A DNA stretch of 64,000 nucleotides from Pyropia yezoensis. Taxonomy: Eukaryota; Rhodophyta; Bangiophyceae; Bangiales; Bangiaceae. Positions within the stretch are counted from its first letter, which is position 1. The number at the start of each line of letters is the position of its first letter. The notes beneath the pieces were generated by a model. That model was not told where the DNA came from and did no database searches. It worked only from the letters and a program-made list of their open reading frames with translations. This document shows positions 10,122-19,213 of this stretch, piece after piece. The DNA is taken from NCBI GenBank assembly GCA_009829735.1, contig CM020618.1, forward strand, positions 31,596,894 through 31,660,893, in the 5' to 3' direction. The translations under genes and the position numbers were made by a program.

Positions 10122-12239
10122 ATGTCCAGTTCCGAGATCCAAGCTGGGCCCGTGGTTCCGGCGGCGAGTGTTGCGGAGGAGAACTCGGGTAGTCGCGCCC
10201 CTCTCCTGCCTCCGGTTCCTCGGGTGTCGATGTCGGCGCCGGTCGCCACGGCGGGGACGGATCGGGTTCCCCCGGCTTCTGTGATGCACCCGGTCGAGAC
10301 CCCCCCGGTGGGTCTCCCGGAGATGCTTCTTGGGCAGGACCCTCTGGCGGCCCGGCGTTACTCCACGGTGGTCGGCAACGCCGGCGCGGCCCAGTGCCAG
10401 CAGGATTGCTTGGACCTCTGGCGCAAGGAACTCCAGCGCGGGGTCTTGACAGAGATGGATAAGGCTCGTCTTCACACGGCGGACCAGATGCGCCTGGCAC
10501 AAGACCGCTCCCAGAGCTTCTCGGGTTCCTCCTGGGTTGCTCGTCTGGAGGATCTCCCCTTCGCGCTGGTGCTGGATCCGCCCTTGACCGAGCGTCGCGT
10601 GTCCGCGTCCGTTCTCCGGTGGCCGGAGGAGGAAGGGTACGTCCACCGGGCGCTCAAGGTCTGGGACGAGGCGCTCAAGGGGTCGGGGAGCCTGAACTGC
10701 GACCCCCGTCCGAGCATGGTCGCTCTGGAGCCGCCTTTCCTGACCCGGAAGTACTCCAAGTTGTCACCGGCACGGGAGCAAGGCGAGCGACGCGGCCGCC
10801 AGCGTGACTTCCTCGTGAGCTGCAACCATCAGGAGTGCTGGAAGCTGGATAAGGCTAACCGGGCGACGTACTACCCCAAGGTCATCCCGCAGCAGCAGGA
10901 AGTCGAGATCCCGGTCGGGTTTGCTCCTTCCAGCATCCCCTTCACCTGGTACTTCTTGGACGCCTTGACTCAGGCGTCGATCAAGGGCTTCTTCCACTCG
11001 ATCCCGTACATGATGTACACGTCCGAGATGACAGTCTTGGCGGCCAACCACTGGCTTCACGAGGTCTTGGTGTCCAACCGGCTTTGGTTTCTCCCGGACC
11101 TCCTGATGGTCTGGATTGTCGACAAGTTGACCGTCGACTTCCTGTGCAGCCAGGAAGAAGATTACAAGGGGCTCTTCCAGGCGATGATTGACTTCCGGCG
11201 TCTGGTGCCGGTGCATGACCGGAACTTCTTGAACGCGATTGCCGACCAGAACCGCCCGCGTCGGGATGGCTTCGGTTGGGCGCAGGTGGTCTACCAGTCT
11301 TCTCCAGCCAAGGTGCAGCTGGCGACGCCGCTTCCGGCGTGGCCGCAGCTAGGTAGCTTTCCTGCCCCGGCCGCCCTTGATCTTCTGCCAGTTGGGCCGC
11401 CGGTGCAGGAGTCGGGATGGGCCGCGGCGGTCGGTCAGGCGTCTGCGGCGGCTCCGCTTCCTCCTGTTGCACCTGTCGCCCCGGTTGCCTCGCCTGAACC
11501 GTCGCCGGCGCGTTCACGCCCTGTTCCGGCTGTGCCGGTACTTCAAGCTCCTCCGGCACCGCGCCTGTCTGCGGCGAGTCTGGGGGTGACCGTGCGGTCG
11601 CCTACCACTCCGGCCGCTCCGCCTCGGACGCCTTCTTCCAACGCCGGCGGCGCTGTGCCTCCGCTGGAGTTGGGTACTCCGGTCTCGGGGGCCGTTGTGG
11701 ACCGTCCGGTGGTGTCATCCTCGGGGCGGTTCGAGATTCCGGCGCCGACTCTGCGCCTTACCCGCTTCCGGGTGCCTGACTGGTACCTGATCCAAGGTGG
11801 TCCGACATGCGACCAGTACGACGTCGGTATGATTGAAGACCAGCTGGGTCGTCTTCCGGTGCAGGTTGAAGGCGTTGGGTCCTCCCTGGTGCTGGGTACT
11901 TACGCCAGCGTCTTGAACAACGTGGTCGACCGGGTGTTTGCTTGCGCGGACAGCGGCCAGATGTCGAACAGCCCGGTGGTTGGCGAACTTCTGGCGACCT
12001 TGACGCGGCATGGCTTGGCCCAGCAGTGGTCAGAGACCTTCACTGGCTTCCAGGGGCGCCGACGGGCATATCTGGATGAGCGGGAGCCCCCGGCAACTAC
12101 CGGTACTACTCCGATGGCGTCATACCGGGATGCACCGCGTCCACCGCACTACGTCATCCCGTCTTCTTCCGGTTCCCGTCGTGCCGCGGAGGCAGCGCTG
12201 GAGGACACTCCCGCGGCTCAGCGTCCGCGCCGGGAGTAG
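10122..12239 (+). CDS. Antisense ORF of element A, 705 aa, unknown function
   Basis: I do not recognise the product. The ATG at 10122 starts MSSSEIQAGPVVPAASV; the stop is TAG at 12237-12239. Residues 1-75 are Pro/Ala/Ser-rich. About 80-395 is an ordered-looking block (LAARRYSTVVGNAGAAQCQQ near its start; WFLPDLLMVWIVDKLTVDFL within it). About 400-540 is Pro/Ala-rich, and 555-660 is a second ordered block (FRVPDWYLIQGGPTCDQYDV). The tail is basic. There is no signal peptide, no clear membrane anchor and no zinc knuckle, so it does not look like Env or Gag. It runs against pol and is separated from it by 145 nt. The same 705-codon frame is intact at 29188-31305, with amino-acid differences mainly conservative or in the low-complexity parts. 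Expression from the LTR TATAAAA is inferred. Confidence 0.8.
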   Translation: MSSSEIQAGPVVPAASVAEENSGSRAPLLPPVPRVSMSAPVATAGTDRVPPASVMHPVETPPVGLPEMLLGQDPLAARRYSTVVGNAGAAQCQQDCLDLWRKELQRGVLTEMDKARLHTADQMRLAQDRSQSFSGSSWVARLEDLPFALVLDPPLTERRVSASVLRWPEEEGYVHRALKVWDEALKGSGSLNCDPRPSMVALEPPFLTRKYSKLSPAREQGERRGRQRDFLVSCNHQECWKLDKANRATYYPKVIPQQQEVEIPVGFAPSSIPFTWYFLDALTQASIKGFFHSIPYMMYTSEMTVLAANHWLHEVLVSNRLWFLPDLLMVWIVDKLTVDFLCSQEEDYKGLFQAMIDFRRLVPVHDRNFLNAIADQNRPRRDGFGWAQVVYQSSPAKVQLATPLPAWPQLGSFPAPAALDLLPVGPPVQESGWAAAVGQASAAAPLPPVAPVAPVASPEPSPARSRPVPAVPVLQAPPAPRLSAASLGVTVRSPTTPAAPPRTPSSNAGGAVPPLELGTPVSGAVVDRPVVSSSGRFEIPAPTLRLTRFRVPDWYLIQGGPTCDQYDVGMIEDQLGRLPVQVEGVGSSLVLGTYASVLNNVVDRVFACADSGQMSNSPVVGELLATLTRHGLAQQWSETFTGFQGRRRAYLDEREPPATTGTTPMASYRDAPRPPHYVIPSSSGSRRAAEAALEDTPAAQRPRRE

Positions 12240-12384
12240 TAGTTGGAGGCAAGGAGGGTGAGGGTCTTGGGAGAAGCGAGGAGGGAAGAGGCGGAGAGAA
12301 GGGTTGCCCGAGCGGGTGATTGTTTTCCTTGATTGTTCCATGCTTGTATTGCGTGTTCTCCTTGATATACCCGTTCCCTTCTTC

Positions 12385-15300
12385 TCAATCCTCTTGTTCC
12401 GCATCCGTTGCGGATGAACTCGGCTCGTCCCGAGGGTCTTGGTTGGCCCCATCCTCTTGGTCCTCCTCCGAGTCCGACTCCAGAATCTTGCCGGCTATGG
12501 CCACTGGAGTGCCCTCTATCCCGTTCCGTCGCGTGTAGGCACAGACGTCCGCGATGGGTAGCCGGTTTGAGGGTTCCCAGGTATCATCTGCCGGGTTAAA
12601 ACCGAACCAGCGTACTCGCAGGTACAGGCGTCCGTCTCTCCAGGCATGGTCCACAAACTTGACGTAGACATATTCCCGACCTTCTTCTTGGGATAGCCAG
12701 GGTACTGCGGCCCGCTTGCGCCGGGTCAAGTCCCGTTGGCTTGGCGGTGGAGCTCGGGTGACATGGTCGCTGCTCACGCGGTACGGGGAGCCATCCACGT
12801 CTAGAAGAAAGGTCCAACCGTCCGTATTCACGATCTCATAAGGTCCATCCGTCTTCGAGTCCAGCTTCCCCCGGGTCTTGCTATGGTTGTCCACAAAAAC
12901 CCAGTCGCCACAACCCAGTTCCTTGTTTTTTTCCCGAACGCCCTTGTCATAGCCCCGCTTGTATCGCTCCTGGGTCTTCGAGATTGACTCCTTGACTCTT
13001 GGGAGCAGGAGCTTCAGTTGTTCCAGGAACTCATCCTTTGCCTTGGGACCTGACTTCAGTGCAGGCTGGAGACCGTCTGGTATTCTTTCCAGGGAGAAGT
13101 TGGTCAGCCGCCTTGGGGTGACAAAGTCGAGTAGAGCGACCCCCGTTGTCCGGGGAACTCGGGAGTTGTAGGCTAGAGTGAGGACAGCCAGGAGCTCGTC
13201 CCAGTCTTCTTGGTGCTCCTCCACGTAGTGCCGTAGCATGTCTACTAGGGTCCGGTTGAATCGTTCCACCTGGCCGTTCGTTTGAGGGTGGTACGTCGTA
13301 GTGTACAAGTTCTTGATGCCCATCAGGTCACAGACTCCTTGGAAGAACAGGGATGCAAACTGGGGACCGTTGTCGGTTAAGACGGAGTCTGGAGGGCCGT
13401 AGGCAGCTATCCAGTACTCGCAGAAGGCTGACGTGACATCCAGAGCCGTGATGGTCCTCAGCGGGATTGCTCGAGTGAGCTTGGAGAACCGGTCACATAT
13501 GATGAGCAGGTATATGTTGCCACTGGATGTTTCAGGTAGGGGCCCCAGGATGTCCATGCTTAAGCTTGCAAAGGGCTCCGCCGCAGGGAATAGGCGTAGC
13601 TTAGAAGTCTTCTTCCTCTGGGACAACAGGTTCCTTGCACACGAAACACAAGCCTCCAGGTACTTATGGACGTCACTGGCCATGGTTTCCCAGTAGTAGT
13701 GTCGTCTCATGGAAGCATACATCCGATTGATACCAGGATGTCCGGCCTGGGGAGACGAGTGCTCCAGGCGTAGGATGTCAGCTCGTAGGCCCCGGGGTAC
13801 GTAGACTTGAGTGGCCCCATCGAAGGGTGACACCCTTACTAGGAGTCCGTCCGTAGACTCGGAGAAACGACTGTTCCGGTTCAGGTCCATTTGGTGGCGA
13901 AGCTCCAAGCATTGAGGATCCGTCAGTTGTGCCTCCAGCATCCGGTGAATGGTCACCGGTTGATGAGCTTCAGGTGTCTCATACAGGGGAGCGTGCCAGC
14001 CACGTCCGACATTCGGGAGGATGAAGCAAGGTATTTCCTCCGGGATAGGACCGGTATCGGCTGCAGGAGTCTCCAGCCGGGACATGGTGTCGGCGCAGTG
14101 GTGCTCCCTCCCTGCTCTGGTGCACACCTTGTACTTGAACTCAGAAAGGCGTAGGCGCCACCGGGCGACCCTTCCTTGACTGCTGTCCATACATAGCAGC
14201 CACCTTAGGCTGGCATGGTCCGTCCGGATGAGGAACTCTTGTCCTTCAAGATATGGCCGTAACAGGAAGCAAGCCCAGACGACTGCCAAGCACTCGCGCT
14301 CGGTCGTGGAATAGTTCTTCTCAGCTGGAGTCAAGACGCGACTGTAGTAGCCTATCGGGAGAAAGTGCCCATCAGGTTGCTGCTGGAGTAGTGAGCACCC
14401 CACCTGGACGCCACAGGCATCCGTCTCCAGAACAAACTGGCCCTCCCGCTTGGGTAACGCCAGTACTGGAGTGGTGGTCAGGCGCTTCTTGAGCTCTTCG
14501 AAGGCCGCGGTCTGCTTCTCGTCGAACACCGGGAGTTGTGCGGGAAGCTTCTTGCTGGTCAGCTTGGTCAGTGGCCGGGCAATCAGAGCATAGTCCCGTA
14601 CGAACCGGCGATAGACGTTGCACATACCCAGGAAGCTCTTGAGTTCCGTCTGGGTTTTGGGTTGCCGTGCATGGCGGAGGGCCTTGATGTTCTTCTCATT
14701 GACTCGGAGCTCCCCCGGACTCAGCACGTGCCCCAGGTACTCCACCTCAGTCTCAAACAGGTGGCACTTCTCGGCCTTGAGGGTAACTCCAGCCTTGGAC
14801 AGGAGGGCCAGGACCTCCCGAAGGTGCTCCAGGTGTTCCGCTGGGGTCTTGGAGAAAACGATAATGTCATCCAGGTAGACCAAACATGTTCTCCACCTTA
14901 GCCCGGACAGGATGATGTCGATGGCTCTTTGGAAGGTCGCCGGAGCATTGGTGAGACCAAAAGGAAGACGCTTGCACCGGAATAATCCCAGGTGGCACGT
15001 GAAGGTGGTCTTGTCCTTGTCCTCGTCAGCCAGAGGGATCTGCCAGTAACCGGCATTACAATCCAGCGTCGAGAAGAGGGTGGCATCACCAAGAAAGTCG
15101 AGGCAATCATCCATCCGGGGTATCGGGTATACGTCCTTGACTGTCATCTCGTTCAGGCGCCGGTAGTCAACGCAGAAACGGAAGTGACCGCCGGTTTTCG
15201 GGACGGCTACCACCGGGAAAGCCCACTCGCCATTAGACGGCTCGATAACATCCATCTTGAGCATCTTGTTAACCTGCTTCTGAACCTCATCCCGGCGATG

Positions 15301-16344
15301 AGGTCCGGCCCGATATGGTTGCATGTGCACTGGCTTAGCTTCCGGCTTGAGTTGAATCCGGTGTAGAGTGGCGTCCATCTTGCCCAGCTCTCCCGACCAC
15401 AGGTGCCGATATTCCTGGAGAAGCTTCTCCAGTGCCTCCTTCAAGTCGGGAGGGACATTTTCGTGCTTGACCTTCGGCATCCCGGGTGGTGCTTGTTCGG
15501 GTTTCGGAGTAGCGCTGCCAGCCTGCTCTTGCTTCGGAGGTACGTCTAAGGCCGTCAAGTTGGATGCCAGTTCTTGTTGCAGGTTCAGGAGGTCTTCCTT
15601 GCTCATAGCACGGGCGGATCCCCGGTAAGGCTCTGCTGTACCAACTCGGGTGCCCTTGGCGAAGGTTATTGGCTTCCGGCTCACGATGACGACTAGCACC
15701 GAGAACGGGGTGTGCCTTTCTACCTTCTTGTGATGTCCGTGGGCCAAGTAATACCGGTGTTTCGCCAGAAATTCCTTACGTCCGTAGATCAGGCATTGAC
15801 CTGTAATCCGGGTCGTTACTTGAACCTTGGTCTCCGAGCGAGGAGATAGGAGCACCGGTTTGAAGAGAGTCAAGGTAGAGGGTGGGATGCGTTCCCTCTT
15901 GCTCTTGGCTACACGAACCTTGGCGTCCAGATGTTCCAATACCGGTGACACAAACCCATGGTTGAACTGGACCTTCCCTTCTCCGGGTAGGATGCTCTTG
16001 ACATGCTGCTTCTGGAAGTCCCAGCCTAGGATGAGTGGGACTGGTAGGGTCTTGACTACTAGAAAGGGAAAAAGCATTGGTTCATTGTTGACATAGATGG
16101 CGACAGGAAGACGGCCAAGCGGTCGTAGGGTTTGACCCGAAGCGTCGACGATATGGGTCCGGGTAGGCGCCCTCCAGGCATGTCGACGCCAGCCCGGAGG
16201 TAACAGGTTCTCAGTGATGACGCTTGGTCCGGCTCCCGTGTCAACCACCGGCGTAACAGCTTGGGGGAGGCTATCCCCCACACGCATACGAGCATTAATC
16301 TTGAGGTTTTCCTTACGCAGGACGAGCAATGTCCCCTCGAACAC
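12385..16344 (-). CDS. Element A pol polyprotein: PR-RT-RNase H-integrase-chromodomain
   Basis: This uninterrupted 1319-codon frame encodes a Ty3/gypsy Pol. In order it has an aspartic protease with DTGA (about residue 35), reverse transcriptase with FCVDYRRLN and the YLDD catalytic box (about 490), RNase H beginning at ETDACG (about 640), an integrase HHCC zinc finger (HSSPQAGHPG to CVSCARN, about 862-903), the D,D35E core (SMDILGP, LTDNGPQFAS, GQVERFNRT), a GPY/F-like module (KTDGPYEIV) and a C-terminal chromodomain (about 1224-1275; LRVRWFGFNPADDTWEP). This order and the chromodomain place it in the chromovirus group. The frame begins without an ATG, as expected if Pol is made by frameshifting from gag. 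All catalytic motifs look intact. Its gag is split by element B, so this copy cannot move by itself as assembled. Confidence 0.95.
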   Translation of the reverse strand: MFEGTLLVLRKENLKINARMRVGDSLPQAVTPVVDTGAGPSVITENLLPPGWRRHAWRAPTRTHIVDASGQTLRPLGRLPVAIYVNNEPMLFPFLVVKTLPVPLILGWDFQKQHVKSILPGEGKVQFNHGFVSPVLEHLDAKVRVAKSKRERIPPSTLTLFKPVLLSPRSETKVQVTTRITGQCLIYGRKEFLAKHRYYLAHGHHKKVERHTPFSVLVVIVSRKPITFAKGTRVGTAEPYRGSARAMSKEDLLNLQQELASNLTALDVPPKQEQAGSATPKPEQAPPGMPKVKHENVPPDLKEALEKLLQEYRHLWSGELGKMDATLHRIQLKPEAKPVHMQPYRAGPHRRDEVQKQVNKMLKMDVIEPSNGEWAFPVVAVPKTGGHFRFCVDYRRLNEMTVKDVYPIPRMDDCLDFLGDATLFSTLDCNAGYWQIPLADEDKDKTTFTCHLGLFRCKRLPFGLTNAPATFQRAIDIILSGLRWRTCLVYLDDIIVFSKTPAEHLEHLREVLALLSKAGVTLKAEKCHLFETEVEYLGHVLSPGELRVNEKNIKALRHARQPKTQTELKSFLGMCNVYRRFVRDYALIARPLTKLTSKKLPAQLPVFDEKQTAAFEELKKRLTTTPVLALPKREGQFVLETDACGVQVGCSLLQQQPDGHFLPIGYYSRVLTPAEKNYSTTERECLAVVWACFLLRPYLEGQEFLIRTDHASLRWLLCMDSSQGRVARWRLRLSEFKYKVCTRAGREHHCADTMSRLETPAADTGPIPEEIPCFILPNVGRGWHAPLYETPEAHQPVTIHRMLEAQLTDPQCLELRHQMDLNRNSRFSESTDGLLVRVSPFDGATQVYVPRGLRADILRLEHSSPQAGHPGINRMYASMRRHYYWETMASDVHKYLEACVSCARNLLSQRKKTSKLRLFPAAEPFASLSMDILGPLPETSSGNIYLLIICDRFSKLTRAIPLRTITALDVTSAFCEYWIAAYGPPDSVLTDNGPQFASLFFQGVCDLMGIKNLYTTTYHPQTNGQVERFNRTLVDMLRHYVEEHQEDWDELLAVLTLAYNSRVPRTTGVALLDFVTPRRLTNFSLERIPDGLQPALKSGPKAKDEFLEQLKLLLPRVKESISKTQERYKRGYDKGVREKNKELGCGDWVFVDNHSKTRGKLDSKTDGPYEIVNTDGWTFLLDVDGSPYRVSSDHVTRAPPPSQRDLTRRKRAAVPWLSQEEGREYVYVKFVDHAWRDGRLYLRVRWFGFNPADDTWEPSNRLPIADVCAYTRRNGIEGTPVAIAGKILESDSEEDQEDGANQDPRDEPSSSATDAEQED

Positions 16345-16472
16345 ACAGGGTGTCCAGGCGGCTACCGGTTGAGCACGTAACCGCCGTCCTTTCTCCCGGC
16401 ACGCAAGGGAGGAACAGGTAGAAGTACCCTGCCGTTGGAGATTCGAGAAGACGCTTGGGGAGAGCGCCTGCC

Positions 16473-16542
16473 CTACTCGCTTCCCGGGTCCGAGGAGTCC
16501 TTAGAGGTTTCGGTCTCCAGGTCGAAGTCCGTAGGAGCTTCC
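16473..16542 (-). pseudogene. C-terminal fragment of element A gag
   Basis: The minus-strand translation matches the last residues of the intact-order gag in element B (EAPTDFDLETETSKDSS) and ends in TAG at 16473-16475. It was separated from the rest of gag (32068-33763) by insertion of element B; its first five bases are the duplicated CTTCC target. The position equivalent to the GGGAAAC heptamer in B reads GGGAAGC here. Confidence 0.9.
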
Positions 16543-17115
16543 TGTAGCATCCCTGGCCCCGACTTGGCGCCGACCCGGGACTGCAACCAGAGGGCACCAG
16601 GTGCCAGAACACGCCCGCCGTGTGGCGATGGTTGGCGGCCGTGGCCCGTGCCCGGCACTGGGATGCGGTGGACTACGCTATCCACACGCGAGAGAGGGAT
16701 TTCTGATGTGTTTTTGCATATTTGTGAGGGACTTGATTTGAGAGAATTTGAGTGTGAGATTAGTGAGTGGGAATAGAATTAGTAGTGATAGTGGCCCCCG
16801 ACCTGACGAGGTTAGACTCGGGTCGGGGCCACTCGGGGTTATGGGGGGGGCTACCGGGCCAACGTGCCGGGGTTCCCCCAGATGCACGTTAAGAGGGACA
16901 GCGAGGCGCCCTCGGCCCGCGCCCTCAGGGAAAAAGACAACTGCGCGTTTGCTTTCCTCTTCCCCGTGTGCACTACCGTGCGTATCTGTTTGCTCTGCGA
17001 GCAGGCACGTGAGGCAACAGGCATACCATTCTCGTAGTTCCCCTTTCTGCGTTACCTGTCCCTTTCCCCCGAGGGATATTGACACGTGTCTGAGAGGATC
17101 GAGATTTATACCACA
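16543..17115 (+). repeat. 5' LTR of element B
   Basis: This 573-bp LTR runs from TGTAGCATCC to TATACCACA and is nearly identical to 31495-32067. It is preceded by the CTTCC target duplication and followed by the PBS. Confidence 0.95.
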
Positions 17116-17119
17116 TATT

Positions 17120-17136
17120 TGGTGGAGCAGCAGGGG
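17120..17136 (+). other. Primer-binding site of element B
   Basis: TGGTGGAGCAGCAGGGG starts 4 nt after the LTR. The leading TGG complements the universal tRNA 3' CCA, and the rest would pair with an acceptor stem whose 5' strand begins GGAGCAG. The same PBS is in element A. I cannot name the tRNA. Confidence 0.75.
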
Positions 17137-17324
17137 ATTGGAGTGTTTGAGAAGAGACATTTGGGAGCAGCGGTTGCGTTGTTCCTATTCTGTCTTTTTC
17201 TGTGGTTTGGGAATTATTTGCACCCGTTCACGGGAACCCCATTCCTGGCTCTCCAACCCCTCTCTTGTGGTCTTGCGATCTTTGGACACGCAGGTAACTG
17301 GACTGTGGCTGTCAAGAGACCAAC

Positions 17325-19085
17325 ATGGCTACCCTCCCTGGCACGACGGTGCCCGAAGGGGTAGACCCCGCGTCCCTTGACGCATCCCTGGTCACCGCGG
17401 GGGACGGTGCCCAACCCGGCGTTCTCCCTACGGGTGAAGCAGACCTGGGCGTGACATCCGGTAGTGGACTGGAGTCTACAGGCGGCCAAGTACCGCCTGC
17501 TCCCGTTCCTCCGGCTGTTCCTCCTGTGGGAGCCACCCCGGGGTCAACGGCGTTTGAGTCCGCTCGCAGCAGACGTCTCCCTCCTGTCGGTTCTACTCTT
17601 CAACCTCCAGGGAAAGCCCCTGGTGTGTTTACTCCTGGACCCACACATGGCAGCTGGGTGTATACACCTCTTCCTGTGGGCACTAGCAGTGCCAGAGGCA
17701 CCGCTATGACTGGTTCTACGGGTCTTCCTGAGACTTCGACTCCTGGGACCGGCCAAGCTTTTCCTCCCCTTGCGTCCTATGGGGCGGGGAGCTCCAAGAC
17801 CGGTGACCGGAGCAGCCGTAGGCGTCGTCGTCGTCGCCGCCGCTCTAGCACCAGCGAGACCAGTTCCTCCAGCTCTGAGGAGGGATATGACTGGGATGCA
17901 TCTCCCGGTCCTACCCGGCGCAGGCTAGTCGAGTTCGACTTCCCTGCCCACCAAGTGGGAGATGCCACCCTGAACAAGGTCACGTATTGGGGTAACTACC
18001 GGCTGGAGAACCAAGACCAAGGTTACACCCGGAAGATGGCCAAGAAGATGGCATCCCTGAACCGGTGAATGCAGCCGAGCTTTGGGGGGCATCCTAAGTT
18101 TTCCGGGAAGAGACCGGCGCTTATCTTTGCCTTCCTGCGCCGGTTTGTCAAGGCATGCAATGACAACGATGTGTCCGAGGGCAAGGCTCTCTATCTCCTG
18201 GTTAACTTCATGACCGGAGAAGCGGAACAGCGGTTTGCACAGGTTCTACCAGACTCTGCCGGGCACATTGTTGGACGTACCGTCGCGAGTTATCCGGAGG
18301 CGGTCAACTGGCTCCTGTCCAACTACGCAGACGCGGACTCCCTGCGTAAGGCAGTCGGTAGGCTGAACCGGGCAACCATGGAGAGACAAGAGACTCCAGA
18401 GGCGTTCGCCCGTCGTGTCCGGGAGATGAGCGATGCTTGTGGCAACGTTTACCCTGAGGACAGGCTCAAGATGATCTTCTCGGAGGGGCTTCCTGAATAT
18501 CTTCAAGTGGATGCGGAGAACTACAACCAGGAACATCAAGAACATACCTTCCAGCAGTTGATGGCCTATACCCAGGGCAAGCACCGGCAAGCCAAGGCCA
18601 TCCAGGCTCCTATGGTATCAACCCCCAAGCCGTTGTCGCGAGTTCGTCCCGGACCCGACAAGTATAAGGGAGGTGATAACCCTGTACCGGTACTCGCAGT
18701 TGGCGAGGCCTCACCCATGGAGTCAAGGGACAAGTGGGGCGGCTTCGTTTCTAAGGAGCAACCTTCCCTGGTCGCCCCCAAGCAGATCAGGAACCAGCGG
18801 TTCCGGTCTTGCTGGCTGTGCCAGAAGGAGGATCATATGTCCTACCAGTGCCCGACCATTCCCGAGGATCTCCAGGAGAAACTCAAGCGTCAAGGACTGG
18901 TGTTTGCAAAGGCGGTCAACTGGGCTGACCGGCGGGCACCCTCCAAGATGGACAAGGCACAGGTACATGCCATCCGAGTGGCAACCTTACAGAGCATCAC
19001 GGAGGCTCTGGCAAGGGAAGCTCCTACGGACTTTGACCTGGAGACCGAAACCTCTAAGGACTCCTCGGAGCCGGGAAACGAGTAG
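17325..19085 (+). pseudogene. Element B gag with one in-frame TGA
   Basis: The ATG at 17325 (MATLPGTTVPEGVDPASL) opens a 586-codon gag with a Pro/Thr-rich N-terminus, an Arg/Ser-rich patch, a Retrotrans_gag-like capsid region (FSGKRPALIFAFLRRFV to the DRLKMIFSEGLPEYL segment) and one CX2CX4HX4C zinc knuckle at residues 496-509 (CWLCQKEDHMSYQC) for RNA binding. The frame is cut by TGA at 18066-18068, where element A has CGA (Arg), a single C-to-T change at a CpG. The same frame then continues to TAG at 19083-19085. With the stop suppressed or absent, Gag would assemble the cytoplasmic particle. Pol lies in the -1 frame and overlaps the end. Confidence 0.93.
19073..19079 (+). promoter_or_regulatory. 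Candidate -1 ribosomal frameshift heptamer GGGAAAC
   Basis: In gag frame the bases read G GGA AAC, a canonical X XXY YYZ slip site, four nucleotides before the TAG. The -1 frame is open from 19037 and leads straight into pol. I could not identify a convincing downstream structure. Confidence 0.5.
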
Positions 19086-19213
19086 GGCAGGCGCTCTCCC
19101 CAAGTGTCTTCCCGAATCTCCAACGGCAGGGTACTTCTACCTGTTCTCCCCTTGCGTGCCGGGAGAAAGGACGGCAGTTACCTGCTCAACCGGTAGCCGC
19201 CTGGACACCCTGT

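Noticed and set aside
10122..12239. Antisense ORF as a gag or envelope gene
   Set aside because: A zinc-knuckle gag is present elsewhere in each element, and the antisense product shows no signal peptide or clear membrane anchor.
9367..17115. A retroelement with inverted LTRs and gag and pol on opposite strands between them
   Set aside because: The LTR at 16543 belongs to element B. With B removed, A has direct LTRs, its own gag beside pol, and matching TGCCC duplications.
18066..18068. In-frame TGA codons as selenocysteine or stop reassignment
   Set aside because: Host genes here end normally, element A has CGA at the gag position, and the affected genes are repeats with other damage.
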